Part shown: positions 1 through 11,415 of the stretch, piece by piece
Numbering within the stretch: the stretch's first letter is position 1
Layout: each line of letters begins with the position of its first letter
DNA from: Astropecten irregularis
Lineage: Eukaryota > Echinodermata > Asteroidea > Paxillosida > Astropectinidae
DNA length: 64,000 nucleotides
Direction of reading: 5' to 3'
Assembly: GCA_963971285.1 (NCBI GenBank)
Contig: OZ020265.1
Span: 5,434,270 to 5,498,269 of the forward strand
Notes under the pieces: generated by a model
The model's input: only the letters and a program-made list of their open reading frames with translations
The model's database searches: none
Told to the model about the DNA's origin: nothing
Program-made: the position numbers and the translations under genes

Positions 1-1259
1 TTGCAAGCAAGCAGAAGACAGACCCAGAGTTAGCCAAACTTCGTGATACGTCTAGTCTTCAGTTCGAAGAATTGCCAATTCTAACATCACAGAACACCAT
101 ACTATGTGATACATCTACAGGTCACCCACGCCCGTATATCACTCCCGAATTCAGGCGTCAAATTTTCGAATCAATGCATTCTCTATCACACCCTGGTATT
201 AGAGCTACTCAACGCTTAATCACTCAACGGTTCGTGTGGCCATCCATTAATAAAGATATCCGAATTTGGACGAAGCAATGTATCCAGTGTCAACGGGCCA
301 AGGTACACCGTCACACAGTGACACCGATAGGTACCTTTGCCAATCCTGACTCCCGCTTTAGTCATGTACACTTAGACCTTGTAGGTCCATTACCTTCATC
401 CAATGGTTTTTCGTACTTACTTACATGCATTGACAGATTCACTAGATGGCCTGAAGCAATTCCAATTCACAATATTGCCGCCGAAACTGTTGCCAAAGCT
501 TTTGTTCATAATTGGATAGCAAGATTTGGAGTACCCTCGACCATAACTTCAGATAGGGGAAGCCAGTTTGAATCAAATCTTTTCAAACATCTGTCAAACC
601 TTCTAGGAACCAAACACATCCGCACCACCGCTTATCATCCTGCTGCAAATGGACTGGTTGAGCGATTCCACCGTACCCTTAAGTCAGCTTTGAAAGCACA
701 GAACGAACCCCAAAAATGGACAGAATCTTTACCGATAATTCTGCTCAGTCTTCGTTCGTCATTTAAAGCTGATTTAGGAGGTAGCGTTGCAGAGTTAGTT
801 TACGGTTGCACTCTTCGACTTCCTGGAGAATTACTGATTTCAGCAGAAAATCTGAATACTCTAGACCCAGCTAATTATGTCGACCGCCTTCGTCAGCACA
901 TGTCACAACTTAAACCAAAACCAACAAGACTCAACGAACATCCAAGTCAAGTTCCTAAAGACTTGTTTACTTGTACGCATGTCTTTGTACGCGTTGACGC
1001 TGTAAAGAAGCCACTGCAACCTCCCTATGATGGTCCATATCGCGTAATTGACAGGAACAAGAAATATTTCATTCTTGATATCAAGGGCAAGGAAAGATCA
1101 ATTAGTGCTGACAGGTTAAAAGTCGCTCATACAGAGCCCCAGATACCAGCTCCAGAGCAACTTACACCCAGCGTCACCCCGAACGAAGCAGATAGGTTCA
1201 CTAAATCTGGGAGACGCGTTCGCTGGCCAAGAAAATATCTACAAATCATTTACATTTGA
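1..1259 (+). CDS. Ty3/gypsy polyprotein, integrase end (5' partial)
   Basis: C-terminal integrase part of a Ty3/gypsy pol polyprotein. The frame is open to the window edge (first full codon at base 3; the first ATG is not a true start), so gag, protease, RT and RNase H lie outside. Visible parts: the HHCC zinc-binding head (H-x3-H near HSLSH, then CIQC); the D,D35,E core, with first Asp in HLDLVGPLP, second in [10 protein letters not shown], and Glu in NGLVERFHR exactly 35 residues after the second Asp; and a GPY/F-type C-terminal module (YDGPYRV through ISADRLKV). It ends just before a purine-rich tract and an LTR, as expected for a gypsy element. No frameshift is seen, so the element is probably young. 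Confidence 0.95.
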   Translation, partial: ASKQKTDPELAKLRDTSSLQFEELPILTSQNTILCDTSTGHPRPYITPEFRRQIFESMHSLSHPGIRATQRLITQRFVWPSINKDIRIWTKQCIQCQRAKVHRHTVTPIGTFANPDSRFSHVHLDLVGPLPSSNGFSYLLTCIDRFTRWPEAIPIHNIAAETVAKAFVHNWIARFGVPSTITSDRGSQFESNLFKHLSNLLGTKHIRTTAYHPAANGLVERFHRTLKSALKAQNEPQKWTESLPIILLSLRSSFKADLGGSVAELVYGCTLRLPGELLISAENLNTLDPANYVDRLRQHMSQLKPKPTRLNEHPSQVPKDLFTCTHVFVRVDAVKKPLQPPYDGPYRVIDRNKKYFILDIKGKERSISADRLKVAHTEPQIPAPEQLTPSVTPNEADRFTKSGRRVRWPRKYLQIIYI

Positions 1260-1350
1260 CAAAATCCTTGTACATATTTTGACTTCTTAATTTTTCTCTC
1301 ATTGTCGATCCCATTTGTTTTAGCCAACATGTGATCTAGAAGGGGGCTAC

Positions 1351-1551
1351 TGTAGTGAATTCCCCTAGTCACGGCATAAAATAGGCCCAAAATGTGGCCA
1401 GGTGTTATTAAACAATAAAGACTGCATGGTGCGCAGAAGACGCACGTTTTTGTTATTTTAATTTGCCCACTGACGCGCGGCAACAACGCGAAGGGTGTGG
1501 ACAAACAAGCAGCCATTATCATCATCCCACTCTACGTTCATCGCTACTACA
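1351..1551 (+). mobile_element. 3' LTR of the gypsy element
   Basis: A purine-rich tract (AGAAGGGGGCTAC) ends at 1350. The next base begins TGTAG, and 201 bp later the sequence ends CTACA, a perfect 5-bp TG...CA inverted terminus. AATAAA at 1414-1419 is a likely polyadenylation signal. The downstream flank starts GTGAG; the upstream target-site copy is outside the window, so a target duplication cannot be checked. Confidence 0.8.
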
Positions 1552-4042
1552 GTGAGGTCGTTCGTTTTTGACTGGTTCTGATGAAGACAGCTCTCCTTCT
1601 TCTTACTTTCCCTGGCCGGTGTGGCAGGTTTGGAAACTGACTCGGTGGCGTTTGCCCCTCACAGCGAAAGAACCTGCACCATCGGTTAGGACTGTAAGTG
1701 TTAAATTAATTATATATAGCCTAGAAGTTACAGCCAGTTATTTATTAAGCCTCGGCAGTTGCGAGCATTTTCCCTACAATTACTAAAAGACTTAGTGCCC
1801 CTTTAGTTCATTTTCCTTTCTGTAAAAACCACTAAAATACTTAGCAGTCATCTGTGAAATTCCCAGTCCTAAACACCTATGGTGCCACTTTTTGAGAAAA
1901 CAGTGAAAAATGACCAATGTATTTTCAAATCTATTCACAGGAGTTTTGATCGATCTCCCACACTCCACGTTTTAAAGGGTGCATGTACAACATTGGTAAA
2001 GGTCACAGAACAGCACTCACACTTTGTCTCATCCAGTATGTACACAAAATAATAAGTCTAGGTGAAAAATTGAGCTCTATCAGACATCTGAGTGAGGTAG
2101 CGAAAATCCGAGTCATTTTTTCTTATAAAACATACATTGTAAAGAAGGATTTGTTTATCTTGCCAAGATCAAAAATGTTTCTGGTGTTTGGTTTTACTCT
2201 TTCTGGATAAATAGACACTACACCATTTCAGGAGGACATATTTCAAAGATATGTTTCTACCAGCACATAAGTAAATCTGTAAACTTTTCTGTTTTGGTTT
2301 ACATGTATTACCAATGTTGCCCCTTAAATGACTCTTTTCTGGATAAATCCTTAAAGGCAGTATCATACTTTGGTACTTGGCCGTAGCATACTGAAACAGA
2401 CATCTTCACAGATTTACATATACACCTGTAACTTTACAGGGTAAAAAGATGGTGATGGAAGACACAAACTGTTAAAATTGTTCTGTCTGGAGTGTAGGGC
2501 TGTAAGTTTACGAATAATTTTGCAACCAGTTACCCGTCTGTTTTCCGGTTACGGTTACGATTACCTGTATAACAAAGAAAACAAAGAAAAACTTAAGTTT
2601 GGGTCTTTTGTCACAACATTTGGCAGTGGTAGAAATAATGTCTGGCCTTTGCTTTGCATTTAAAGCCTGCTGGTCCAATTTTCAGAAGATCATTTACATT
2701 TTTTTCTTTGTGAACTCTAGAAGTGTCTATGTTTCAAAAAGAAGAGGACATTAAAAAGATACTTTTCGATTAACTTAACTTTGAACGGTCGGTTAACCGG
2801 TTAACCGGATACAAACTGCAGCCTTACTGGAGTGCTGTATATCCAGAAAAGAGTAAAACCAGTGACAAAAAGCATTTTTTAAAGATCAATTTAAATAAAA
2901 GAGACAAGACTTAAGAAATACTGTGCCCGTTTTTCACTGTTTTCTAAAAAAAGAAAAGGGGGCCACCGTTGGCCACCGTATGGGACTGACATGATTGAGT
3001 ATCTTCCATGATATTTTTGCCCATGAATCTAAATTTCTTTGACAAAAACCAACTTTTAGTATGATTAACATTATCTCTAGCTAAATCTACATGTATGAAG
3101 GTTTGTTTTAATGCTACCAGAGTATACCTTTAATCACTGTGGGCAATTTATGTTGATCGACCTATACATACTCATCTGCTGCACCTGGCAGAAATGGTTA
3201 AATATTTACAGCTATGCCTATATACTTCCCACTGGAACATGGCCAATATAAACATCTACATGTACATGTACATGTACATGTACATGTACATGTTTATATT
3301 TATATTGGCCATGTTCCAGTGGGAAGTATATAGGTATAGCTGTAAATATTTAACCATTTCTGCCAGGTGCAGCAGATGAGTATGTATAGGTCGATCAACA
3401 TAAATTGCCCACAGTAATTAAAGGTATACTTTGGTAGCATTAAAACAAACCTCCATACATGTAGATTTAGCTAGAGATAATGTTAATCATACTAAAAGTT
3501 GGTTTTTGTCAAAGAAATTCAGATTCATGGGCAAAAATATCATGGAAGATACTCAATCATGTTAGTCCCATACGGAACCTGCTAGGATCGAAACATCAGG
3601 TCCTCCTAACCCATTTAAGCATGGGATACTGTTTAGGTCATTCTGTTGGCTTTTGAGCAGTTTGTGGCAGGTTATTATACTTGTTTCAATTCAAGTATGT
3701 TGTGATATTTTGTGACTCACTCTGCAAAAATGAGTCATATGTCACACAACATGTTCACAGGGTAGGCCTATAGTTTATGAAACTTGGAAAGAGTTTGTAG
3801 AATTATAGGGTTATTCTGTGTTTTAGAACTAGTATACCACCAGATGTAGAATGATACAGACTTCACACATGAACCATGTTTAACCTCATGAGGCATTTTT
3901 TCTCAACGTACATATAACTCAGTTTGCAAAATGTGTGACTTATGCCTCATGTTCACAGAGCCGGTCACATTTATCAAAACTGCTTCGCCGATGACTTATT
4001 GGTAATCTTTGTCTCTTCCATTATTTGACCTTGATATATTAG
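1552..4042. other. Non-genic stretch with decayed MITE-A copies
   Basis: No coding exon is convincing here. The interval holds degenerate pieces of the 365-bp TIR family called MITE-A in this annotation: about 1840-1930, 2190-2366, 2366-2470 and 2840-3110 in mixed orientation. It also holds the 600-bp palindrome listed separately. The missing signal-peptide exon of the downstream LDLa-LRR receptor may lie here, but I could not identify it with confidence. Confidence 0.5.
2976..3575. repeat. 600-bp near-perfect palindrome centred on (ACATGT)n
   Basis: Two arms of about 290 bp are reverse complements with only scattered mismatches. The left arm begins CCGTATGGGACTGACATGAT and the right arm ends as its mirror at TAGTCCCATACGG. 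The axis falls near 3275 in a run of ACATGT hexamers (about 3255-3291). Each arm contains half of a MITE-A element next to unique-looking sequence, so this is an inverted duplication of a composite block, not a simple TIR element. Confidence 0.93.
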
Positions 4043-4165
4043 CGCCTACTTCGTGTGCACACGATGGCCTCTTTGACTGTGGCGATGGCTCCTGTGTGTC
4101 GAGTGACGCGCGATGCAATGGTTTTCAAGATTGTCAGACGGATGGCTCAGATGAACTTGGTTGCA
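4043..4165 (+). CDS. LDLa exon 1 of the LGR-like receptor
   Basis: A 123-nt exon in phase 1-1, between an AG acceptor and GTGAGT donor. It encodes a complete LDL-receptor class A module with six cysteines and the acidic calcium-binding end DGSDELGC. In relaxin-family receptors this module is needed for signalling. The next LDLa exon is also exactly 123 nt and 1-1, as expected if the two arose by exon duplication. Confidence 0.88.
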
Positions 4166-4186
4166 GTGAGTGCTAATTTGCAATTC

Positions 4187-4204
4187 TAGGCCCTTTTCCA
4201 AACC

Positions 4205-4241
<37 letters not shown>

Positions 4242-4456
4242 AGGCTCAGGCTCCGGCGCTGTAATTTTTATGCTGAAAATGTAGGTTGTGGCTTTTCATT
4301 GAAGCTGAATCTCTGTTTTCTTGTTCAAAATAGAGTATCTACTTCCAATCCGTAACCAAAAGCCTCTAATTTGATACCTGTTATTCAAGAATGGAGTCAC
4401 GAAATGGAGCCGAAGCCGGAGCCTGAGCCGGAGCCGAGGTTTGGAAAAGGCCCCTA
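4187..4456. mobile_element. Hexamer-tipped foldback element, copy in receptor intron
   Basis: Ends are CTAGGCCCTTTTCCAAACC and its reverse complement. Inside each end lies a run of GGCTCC/GGCTCA hexamers (left about 4200-4256, right about 4408-4435). The core has the family landmarks: a tgctgaaaatgtaggttgtgg block and a gttattcaagaatggag block. It sits in the intron between the two LDLa exons. Confidence 0.8.
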
Positions 4457-4927
4457 GTACAAACTTTATTTCAGTTCTATAAGACAGCACTATCGCTCTG
4501 AAGAATGGTTAGCCCTATGTACATGAGGGAGACTGTGCTCAAGTGACACTTTCGCAGAAAATGTGCAGTGAAGTCACATGGAGAAAGAAGTTGAGGAACT
4601 GTTAATTGCTATAGCTATTGCATGCGAAACCCCATAGGCCATGAAGATTTGTAACCGGAAGTGTGTAGTGAAGGTATGAGGAGAGATGTGCAGAACCCCT
4701 TTAAGGGACGGGCAAAACAAGTGGGAGATTGGTAAACAAAAAAAGGTTTGAATTATTTCGTTCCCTCAAAATATTATTTCGTTCCCTCGAAATCATTTCG
4801 ATTTCTCGAAATAGTATTTAATTCCCTCGAAACAGTATTTCCAGACTCTAAGTAGCCTGTAAGCCAGCTCCATAAGTTATATAACTTTTCATTAACCATT
4901 ATATTATGGTCCTGTTTCAACATACAG

Positions 4928-5050
4928 AGAATGTAAGTTGTCCGGATTTCTACCACTGTGACAGCTCATTGAAGTGTATCCGTTGGCCAATGGTCTGCGA
5001 CGGGATTGTTGATTGCCCAAATGAGGACGACGAGACCGACTTGGAATGCG
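4928..5050 (+). CDS. LDLa exon 2 of the LGR-like receptor
   Basis: A 123-nt, phase 1-1 exon with a CAG acceptor and GTATGC donor. Six cysteines are in LDLa spacing, with a CDGIVDCPNEDDE calcium-binding type end. It continues the frame of the first LDLa exon and feeds, in phase, into the LRR N-cap exon at 5481. Confidence 0.86.
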
Positions 5051-6894
5051 GTATGCACGTCTCAAATTAGGCTAAGGCTAGGTCTAAGTGTTCGGCCGTT
5101 GCAAATGCATTGAAGCACACGCCGACAATTAATGGAGGTAACCGCTGCGGCAACCCTAGAAGCCTGTATTCGAACATGGCCCTACAAACTCTATGCACAT
5201 GACATCATTCTAGTAGGGCGCCCTCAGCGATAGGTGCAGACGCATCAGACTGCAAAAGACGCCATATTTGTGAACACGTTAAAAAGAAAATGTATCTCAA
5301 AAATTCAAATCTTTCCCACAAGAACGTTGCATATAACTATCACATTTGAAGCCTATTGGTTGATCACGTAACAGGCTTCAATAAAGCGCGCCCTCATTTT
5401 GATGAAAATATGCCATGAAATTCAAGTTTTGCAAGATTGCAGGTTTTCATGATCTTTCTATTATTTGGATTAATTTTCAGAGCAGCGATGCTCAAGTGAT
5501 TGTAATTGCAAGGTTGCCCAAGGGGACGTTCGTGTAGTCTGTGAAGACGGCTGGACCAAGAGTACCGTTGCCAACATGGCGAAGGGGACACGGCACCTGT
5601 AAGCATACACTGATTAGGTCAGAGGTCAAACTAGACTTGACTTCAAGTATAAAGCTTGGCGAAGTCTTATAAACCACTCAGACACGGCAAAAAAATATTT
5701 TTTTTGGTGATTAAGCACCTCGGCGGTATAGTTAAATTTCGCAGACATTTTCTTGATAACTATTGATCCATAGATGTTTTCGGTTATACTGTTTGAGAAC
5801 CTGTAAGGTCACATCTTAAAGTGAATGGGTGCACGATTTCTGAAGGGCGACACTTGCTGATCTTCACGACTTTACAATTAAAGCTAATCTCTAGCAGCAA
5901 TCAGGGAGAGACGCAATTACTGTTTTCAACACAGCACTATGGAAAAGCTCAATACTATGCCATTAGGTAGCAATTCGTATCGAGGACAGTTGCTACAACT
6001 TCCTTATCGCAAAAACTACTCAGGAACAAAAAAGAATGCCATGTTCAGCAAACAGGGGCCAATTTCATAAAACTGTTAAGCACAAAAATGTGCTTAGCAC
6101 AAAAATGCCTAGCCCAATAAAACAAACCACCATTGAAAATTCCATTTGATATTCATGGTCAGCGAACAACAGTCAAAGAACAATCACAAGTGATACACAA
6201 CACGCGGAAATTTGGTTGTTAACCCTGTTTTTATTTAATCGTGAAATAACCTAAATTTTTATTTAGACAGAAATGTCATGCTAATAGCAAATTTGTTTGC
6301 TTAAAAGTTTTATGAAATTGGCTCCTGAATATTTTTTAAGATCTAAGCAATAGGCATCACATAACCATTCGCTTGGAGGAATTTCAAATGCTAAGCGAAT
6401 TTACCAAGCTTAGGAACTCCATGGAATTTCTCTTACATGATACCCGATCGTTTGAATTCGACCAGCCATAGAAATATTCTCTAACACTGAAAAGGTAGGA
6501 ATTGCAAATCATTTTTTTTTCATTTGATGTATTTGATTTCTACCATCAGGTGGCTCAACAACAACAGCATGGACATGATCAGACAAGATATATTTGACGG
6601 TCTTGACAATCTCAATTTCTTGTAAGTTCCCTTCAACAGACAATAGAGAGGCATTACTCTCTCATGTAGTCAAAATGAAAGTTCGTTTACAGTTTGACCT
6701 GTTAATATTGACATGAGATTGGTTATAATATTACTCGAATTTAGAAAGAAACCAGTACAGTATTACAGAGGTCGCAGGTTCGAATCTCTCCTGGCCATTT
6801 TTCTTTGGAATTCTAATTTCATTAACTAGTTGCAGTTATATGCTTACAACAATATGCAACTTTTTGTTCTGGCAGTGCAGTTGCTGAATTCTAT

Positions 6895-7145
6895 AAACAA
6901 GGAAAGTTTTGTTATGTTGGTATTGTTACTGAAAGAAAACGAATGCTTTGTTATATGGTTATTGTTTCTGAAAAACAATGAATGCTTTGTTATGTGGGTA
7001 TTGTTGCTTAAACAATGAGTGCTTTACGTTGGTATTTGTAATGAAACTACTAATGTTGTTGTTTTGAATACGTGGGTATTGTTTCTGAAACCGTTTTTTT
7101 ATGTGGGAATTGTCACTGAAACAATGAATACTTTTGTTCTGTGAT
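6895..7145. repeat. Degenerate ~55-bp minisatellite in receptor intron
   Basis: About four to five diverged repeats built on TGCTTTGTTATGTGGGTATTG followed by a ttgctgaaacaatgaa-type segment, ending a few bases before the acceptor of the next LRR exon. The repeats supply the T-rich polypyrimidine stretch. Confidence 0.6.
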
Positions 7146-7311
7146 TTTTGTTACTCAGAGATATATCAGACAACAACATCAGAAGTATTGAAGGTGTCTC
7201 CTTTAAAGGGTTAAAGAATTTAGAGATCATGAAAGTGCTTTTTTAATTATAATTATTCAAAATAAATAAAGGGCAACGGTAACCATTGTTGGGAAGGTCG
7301 AATGAAGGAGA

Positions 7312-7432
7312 TTACGTAATATGCAAATTAGGCTTGCCCTCCTTCACCGACGTAGATGAGCACTGCTTATTCAGTGATTGTTGGATGCATATGGGAAAAT
7401 CTACGTCCGTGAAGGGCAAGCCTAATTTGCAT
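7312..7432. repeat. Small TIR/foldback sequence
   Basis: The left end reads ATATGCAAATTAGGCTTGCCC and the right end is its reverse complement, with a further matched CTACGT pair inside. The same AGGCTTTGCAAGCCTAATTTGC-type ends recur near 41390-41430 and 53118-53170, so this is a repeated family. Confidence 0.6.
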
Positions 7433-8152
7433 ATCATCTATCTCACAAGAACAATAATTAATATTTATGAATAGTATCTTTATCTTTATATAGTAGTCCT
7501 CATGGAGACAATTATATCCTTATTTGTCAGTCTCTGTACAGAAGAACAAACTACTGATAAAAACTCCAACTTTGCCCCATCAAGAAAAGTGAATGTAGTG
7601 ATGTAGAAAGATGACTGACACGTATTACCTAAACCTGTTTACACCATTTAACATTAAAAGACATGGATTTTCTTTAAAGAGGCACATTTGAATTGAGTCC
7701 AATGACTTGTCACAGCGAAAAGAGGGCATGCGAATGGTGCCTCACTCAGTATTATGCAGCTTTGTGCATTTCGTATAATGTTAACATTTTTTCCCTTGTT
7801 TTCCAGGATTGTTCGGGATAATCCCCTTGAAACATTACAAAATGGCGCATTCAAAGGACTGAGCAAATTACGGATCTTGTAAGTTCATTCATACATTGAG
7901 CCACAATTAGGTAAACACAAAAAGAAACAACAAATCTTTTTACAGCAGTGCGTAGAATTTCATAATTGGCCCATTGCACGAGCTGATATAGCAAGAAAGA
8001 AAATTAGAAAACGTATTCGTGTCATCAGAAAAACGATTCAGAAAGTGTTCTTAACTTGAATTAACCTAATCATTATGCTTAAATTTCATCTGAGCTGTCT
8101 CCGGACAAAATTTAATTGGTTAGTGGGAAATGTAGGCTCTGCATGTCTATAC

Positions 8153-8589
8153 CATAGAGCCTTATTAAAATTACTAGAGCGCTAGCTCTGCGTTCTCCGT
8201 GTGTAGACGTTTTGGAGCCGTCTGGGCGCAGTCATTTTGAATTTGTGTGCGTGTCTGTGGAACAAGAACACATTGACTGGAATGCCTTTCGAGGAGAGTT
8301 CTCTATATATATGCAACGCTCAAGTATGCGCGAACAGTACCTAGCGCGTCTTTATGACGCATGCAATCATCGCGCACGGCCCTAAATGAAACGCGAATTT
8401 ACCGAGGGTGCGTCGGATTTCGGGCGTATTTGCCTTCGATGACGCACCCGTATAGAACACAACGCAGTATGCAAATGAACGTACAAAATTGTGGGCTTTC
8501 CATGGGTTTGTGCACAAACATGGATGCGCCCAGCAGGCATCACTTTCTACACGGAGCTAGCGCTCTAGTAATTTTAATATAGCTCTATG
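8153..8589. mobile_element. hAT-like MITE (CATAG...CTATG family)
   Basis: The termini are CATAGAGC...GCTCTATG and continue inward as a near-perfect inverted repeat through ATTACTAGAGCGCTAGCTC. The 8-bp flanks GTCTATAC (8145-8152) and GCCTATAC (8590-8597) differ at one position, a target duplication of the length used by hAT transposases. It has no transposase and lies in a receptor intron. Confidence 0.8.
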
Positions 8590-9293
8590 GCCTATACTCA
8601 CTGCAGCACAAACAACACATCTGGTGAAATGTAGGAATGCGCCCTCAACGTCCACAGAGAGGACACAGAGGGCGCTGTTAAGCCATACCCATGTCCACGA
8701 ACTCGTATCTTTATAAAACACTGACTCAACCTTGACTCAACCTTTACTTTACGTGGCTTAATCTCCACTCCACTCCCCTCAATTTTGCCGAACTTTTCTC
8801 AAACGCCAGGAGAGGCCCAGCTATCCATTTCTTTAGCAAGGAGGCAACATGTACAGCACATAACAACAGAGGTGATTGCCCTTTAAACTTGTTCTGAAAT
8901 GCTTTGTGTTTTTTTTTGTCAGGGTTCTGATCAGAGGTAGCGCTTCAAGTGTATACGATTCACAGGTTCTCGTCAAGGACAATGCATTGAATGATCTCAT
9001 CAGCTTGGAAATGTTGTAAGTTACCGAACACAGGGCACTCAACTTTTATGAATACAGAGGTGTAAATCGACGAGGACCAATGACTTGGTCAAAAGGGCAA
9101 GCAGAATACTAACATTTGGGAAATATTCATAGTACACACTATTTTCGGCTTGGGTTTGTTATGCAGGACGTGCAGTGTGTTGACCCCAAGATGCCTGTCG
9201 TGAGAAGCAATTCGTGCATAAAAGCATCAAGACCAACACCTCAAAATAAGATCGCACCAGGTATTGATCAGCTTTTTTCCGTTTGGCTTTTAG

Positions 9294-10449
9294 GTACGTT
9301 GACGATTATCGTTTGTGCTGTGAGTTTGTGTAATCGATCACGGGCTTCGACATCAGCAAATGTGAAACCACGGAGCTGCAGCCGCCTCTGAACCTCTGCG
9401 GGAGCCTCATGCGCAACCACTTCCTCCGAATCTCCATGTGGATCCTGGGTCTTAGCGCCCTCGTCGGTAACACCGTGGCCATCGTCTGGCGCCTCCTGGG
9501 CAAGGAGAAAGGCACGAAGAAGACCCACGCGTTCTTCGTGGCCAACCTGGCAATTTCGGACTTCATGTTGGGGGTGTACATGCTGATCATTGCCGGTGCT
9601 GATTTGCACTTCGGCGAGAATTATTCAAGAGTGGCAAACGAGTGGAGGTCCAGTGTGACTTGCAAGGTAGCTGGGGTCATTTCAGTGATGTCCAGTGAGG
9701 CGTCCGTCTTCTTTGTGACTCTGATCAGCCTAGACAGCTTCTTGTCCATCGGGTTCCCTTTCAGCCGCATCAAGATTGAGGAGACATCAGCCAAGGTGTC
9801 AGTGGGCCTCATCTGGGTGTGCGCTCTCGGTCTCAGCGCTGGTCCCACCGTCTTCGTGGGGTCCGACTCCAAAGTCTACGGCCTCTCTGATGTCTGCATC
9901 GGTCTGCCCTTGATCACCGAACCGACGAGCTACGTGGTGCAGGAGAGCCAGATCGGAAACCCGTTGGGAGGGGAGACGGTGTCCATCCCAGTCGCTCAGG
10001 GGAAGCAGCCAGCTTGGATCTACTCCATCGTCTTGTTCCTCGGAGTCAACCTGATCTGCTTCTTGACGGTCCTGTGCTGCTACATCGGCATCGCTGTTAA
10101 GGTCAAACAAACTACCAGCAAGGTCAAGACCTCATCACACCGCGACCGAGAGATCAAGATGGCCATCAAGATGTCTCTGATAGTCGGCACTGACTTCGCC
10201 TGCTGGATGCCGGTAATCATCATGGGGGTTCTGTCTCAGACAGGAATTGTAGACATCGGTCCAGACATGTACGCCTGGACTGTCGTCTTCATCCTCCCTA
10301 TCAATTCAGCTCTCAATCCATACCTGTATACATTCTACACCGCTCTGACCGCATGTCGCAAAGAAAAATCAGGCAATTCAACAGAGATGAAGGCAAAGTC
10401 CTCTGGAACAACGACGTCCGTTGTTTCCGGCACCGGTGTCAAGGGATAG
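9294..10449 (+). CDS. 7TM exon of the LGR-like receptor (open from Met at 9409)
   Basis: Last exon of the receptor. The acceptor TTTTAG precedes G-TAC, restoring the phase-2 junction from the LRR exons. After the hinge (DDYRLCC) a TAA interrupts the frame at 9331. The frame then stays open for 372 codons to TAG at 10447. From Met 9409 the 346 residues hold TM1 about 12-31, TM2 42-62, TM3 85-114, TM4 130-150, TM5 203-230, TM6 252-276 and TM7 287-311. The Ser/Thr-rich tail is short. D109-S110-F111 replaces DRY. If translation began at Met 9409 the product would be a receptor lacking its ectodomain; I have no evidence that this happens. Confidence 0.85.
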
Positions 10450-10904
10450 ATTGGTCGTGATTGCGGCCTGACTGCGTCTGGAAGACCAAATTATCCCAAT
10501 GTCACACAACATGCGTGTCCAGGTCATCCGGACAGCCAGGCACGCTGGTCAGTTGAGCTCGTTACACCGGCACTATTAAAGTAGGACACTAGATCAAAGG
10601 GCCGTCAAAGTTAAGAGCGGCATAAACCACAGCATAAACCTTTCACAGACTTGTGAAGCCGTTCTATTCGAAATTCGCAACCCTTCTCAATTTCATCGCA
10701 GCATTGAACGTATTTTATCTGAAACTAAATCGGACAATAATAACTGACAATACGGTGGACACACCAACTATTCAATCAGTCATAGGGACTCAAGCAAATG
10801 ACAGTGTTCAGTACGAACTTGAAGAAAGCTTTCTGGCACTTATAGAATGGAACGAAACCAGTGGAAAGAGGGAGCTATTATTTTTATAACTGTGATTATC
10901 ATGG

Positions 10905-11415
10905 CAAGATGTAAACTGCAGCCCCAGCAAAATGTACCAGTTTCATGGCAGGAATTTGTAATGGCATTAAATAGAAATGTTTAAACTTTGGGCAATACAA
11001 TACTATCTGCTTTTCGTACTGTGAGAGGTAACTGGTTCCAAAGTGTTGGTCCAATATATGAGAATGACCTACTTCCCCATGAATGTTTGATTCTGGGTAC
11101 TCGTAATGTTTGTGATGTAGATGAACGTAGACTGCGTACATGGGTGTAGATCTAAATGCTATTTTGAAGGAGATGATTTATGAATTACATGTTTAACAAG
11201 TAGGAGGATCTTAAATGTAATACGTTTATCAACAGGGAGCCAGTGTAATGAGTGGTGAATAGGTGTTATGTGTTCAGTTTTCCTTGTGTATGTAAGAAGT
11301 CTTGCGGCAGAGTTTTGTAGTAACTGGAGTTTATTTATTTCTCTCTGAAATATGATTGTTAATAAATATGGTAGACACATGGTATGCACTAGACATATTT
11401 TAAAGGTAATAATTA
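10905..11415 (-). mobile_element. LINE (CR1/L2-like) reverse-transcriptase C-terminal remnant
   Basis: On the minus strand one frame reads LQLLQNSAARLLTYTRK followed by PIHHSLHWLPVDKRITFKIL, the conserved post-RT segment of CR1/L2-type non-LTR elements. Downstream in another frame comes PTLWNQLPLTVRKA with an internal stop, the usual end of the same ORF. The remnant is frameshifted, 5'-truncated and inactive. Confidence 0.8.

Larger units (their letters stand above)
4043..10449 (+). pseudogene. LDLa-LRR-7TM receptor (relaxin-receptor/GRL101-like, type C LGR), interrupted
   Basis: Leucine-rich-repeat GPCR; members bind relaxin-type or related ligands at the cell surface through LDLa and LRR modules. 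Exons read by splice consensus and phase: 4043-4165 and 4928-5050 (LDLa, six Cys each), 5481-5598 (Cys-rich LRR N-cap), 6550-6621, 7159-7230 and 7807-7878 (72-nt LRR exons), 8923-9015 (LRR-like), 9294-10449 (hinge plus 7TM). The hinge has the LGR-type YRLCCEF motif. The 7TM part has GN in TM1, NLAISD in TM2, Cys pairing TM3 with ECL2 (CIGLPL), CWMP in TM6 and NPYLY in TM7. Oddities: in-frame TAA at 9331-9333 between CCEFV and SITGFD; the exon ending at 7230 is followed by GAAAGT instead of a GT donor; the DRY motif reads DSF. The signal-peptide exon was not found. Either a pseudogene, an allele with null changes, or assembly errors; the long 7TM frame is otherwise clean. Confidence 0.85.

Noticed and set aside
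1568..1700. Candidate signal-peptide exon for the LGR receptor (ATG at 1581, MKTALLLLTF, and in another frame LLSLAGVAG)
   Set aside because: The ATG frame hits a stop after 16 codons and its possible donors are in phase 2, whereas the first LDLa exon needs phase 1. The better-looking leader frame has no ATG. A frameshifted exon is possible, but I cannot support it.
9167..9260. Extra exon between the LRR exon and the 7TM exon (AG acceptor, GT donor, two Cys)
   Set aside because: Entering it in phase 2 gives a stop (TGA) after about 11 codons, and skipping it gives a good LGR hinge. Treated as intron sequence.
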